From Verrucomicrobiales bacterium (GTDB lineage Bacteria > Verrucomicrobiota > Verrucomicrobiia > Verrucomicrobiales > SLCJ01), in contig JAGXGH010000090.1 of the NCBI GenBank assembly GCA_024636835.1, forward strand, positions 1 to 64,000: 64,000 bases of DNA. Reading direction: 5' to 3'. Below, piece after piece: positions 63,537 to 64,000 of the stretch (position 1 is the stretch's first letter; each line of letters starts with the position of its first letter). A program made the translations under genes and the position numbers. A model generated the notes under the pieces. The model was not told the origin of the DNA. It did not search any database and saw only the letters and a list, made by a program, of their open reading frames with translations.

Positions 63537-64000
63537 ATGAATTATCCACTCAAATTTTCTTTCAAGATCCTCGCTTTTGCACCCCAGATCTCTGTCACCG
63601 ATGCAAACGGTCAGGAAATCTGCTACGTCCGTCAAAAGCTCTTTAAATTTAAAGAACACGTCGATGTCTACAGGACCAAGAAGCGTGAACTTCTCTTAGC
63701 CTCCATCAAAGCCGATCGTGTCATCGACTGGTCAGCTCGTTATACATTTCATGATGCGGAAGGCAATGCTGTTGGTGCAATCGGACGTCAAGGCGCTAAG
63801 TCACTCTGGCGCGCGCACTACGACGTCTACAATAGCGCTGGTGAACTTACCTTCACGATAGAGGAAGCCAACCCGGTGGCAAAGGTAGCCGACTCTATTT
63901 TGGGTAGCCTGCCCATCATCGGCATCTTGTCCACTATGATGTTCCACCCCAGCTATGTGGTAAAACGAGCTGACGGAACAGACGTCTTGAAACTCACCAA
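63537..64000 (+). CDS. LURP-one-like / tubby C-terminal-fold protein, cut by the window edge
   Basis: The frame is open from the ATG at 63537 to the last base, 154 complete codons, and continues beyond the window. The start MNYPLKFSFKILAFAPQISVTDANGQEICYVRQKLFKFKEHV and later WRAHYDVYNSAGELTFTIEE match the LURP-one-related beta-barrel family (tubby-like fold), and a hydrophobic turn ILGSLPIIGILSTMMFHPSY follows. Bacterial members have no known function; the plant proteins bind phospholipids. The preceding spacer (63456-63536) has no repeat. Confidence 0.8.
   Translation, partial: MNYPLKFSFKILAFAPQISVTDANGQEICYVRQKLFKFKEHVDVYRTKKRELLLASIKADRVIDWSARYTFHDAEGNAVGAIGRQGAKSLWRAHYDVYNSAGELTFTIEEANPVAKVADSILGSLPIIGILSTMMFHPSYVVKRADGTDVLKLT

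Overview
The window looks like a chromosomal segment of a Verrucomicrobiota bacterium, probably a Verrucomicrobiales-type, marine or polysaccharide-degrading lineage. This is inferred from gene content: two secreted proteins end in the short PEP-CTERM signal with an Arg-rich tail seen in this phylum, there is a 1307-residue 'PVC-type' dihaem c-type cytochrome with propeller and HEAT repeats, and there are MoxR/DUF58/VWA genes, ThuA, Gfo/Idh and TIM-barrel sugar isomerases, and a GH110-like secreted glycosidase. I see no rRNA, tRNA, CRISPR array, plasmid or phage module.

Layout. 1-2764: an IS4-family element with perfect 17-bp ends has cut a sulfotransferase gene, next to a second sulfotransferase (AT-rich, accessory). 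2908-10852: mostly housekeeping or conserved genes (miaB, a moeB-rhodanese fusion, a DnaJ/CbpA co-chaperone, a methyltransferase, PPK2, an FKBP isomerase). 10925-14033: an operon of a hydroxypyruvate-isomerase-like protein and two exported proteins of unknown function. 14760-21453: the S-adenosylmethionine cycle (ahcY, a four-helix-bundle protein, metK) diverges from an ArsR-methyltransferase fusion regulator (SahR-like), which is translationally coupled to a membrane TPR protein and a TPR-AAA+ ATPase. 21588-23742: a CobW-type metallochaperone GTPase and two small proteins. 23993-36797: a 12.8-kb operon of eight genes (coiled-coil membrane protein, MoxR ATPase, exported protein, ABC ATPase and permease, DUF58, two VWA membrane proteins). 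36808-39636: L-fucose isomerase opposite a frameshifted AraC-type regulator. 39904-50221: two PEP-CTERM proteins, the large cytochrome, sugar isomerase/oxidoreductase genes and an HNH nuclease. 50733-55321: ThuA, a Gre-like protein and a GH110-like glycosidase in tight order, then a secreted archaemetzincin. 55321-64000: a 932-residue exported protein with an internal duplication, DUF2330, a 2OG-Fe(II) oxygenase, a YjdF-like membrane protein, an alcohol dehydrogenase, an OYE-type ene-reductase with a divergent ArsR regulator, and a truncated LURP-one-like gene at the right edge.

The most unusual signal lies between genes. A 99-104-bp element with ATACC...GGTAT ends and an internal palindrome occurs four times. 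Several families of short hairpins have constant flanks and stems that differ between copies but keep base pairing; four of these hairpins lie in spacers of the MoxR/VWA operon. A compound inverted repeat of about 230 bp lies beyond ahcY. Low-complexity leaders (ACTCCAG, CCTAAAA and CCCCATT repeats) abut several start codons that lack an obvious Shine-Dalgarno sequence. Fucose isomerase, sulfotransferases and the GH110-like enzyme together suggest use or decoration of sulfated, fucose- and galactose-containing glycans; this is inference.
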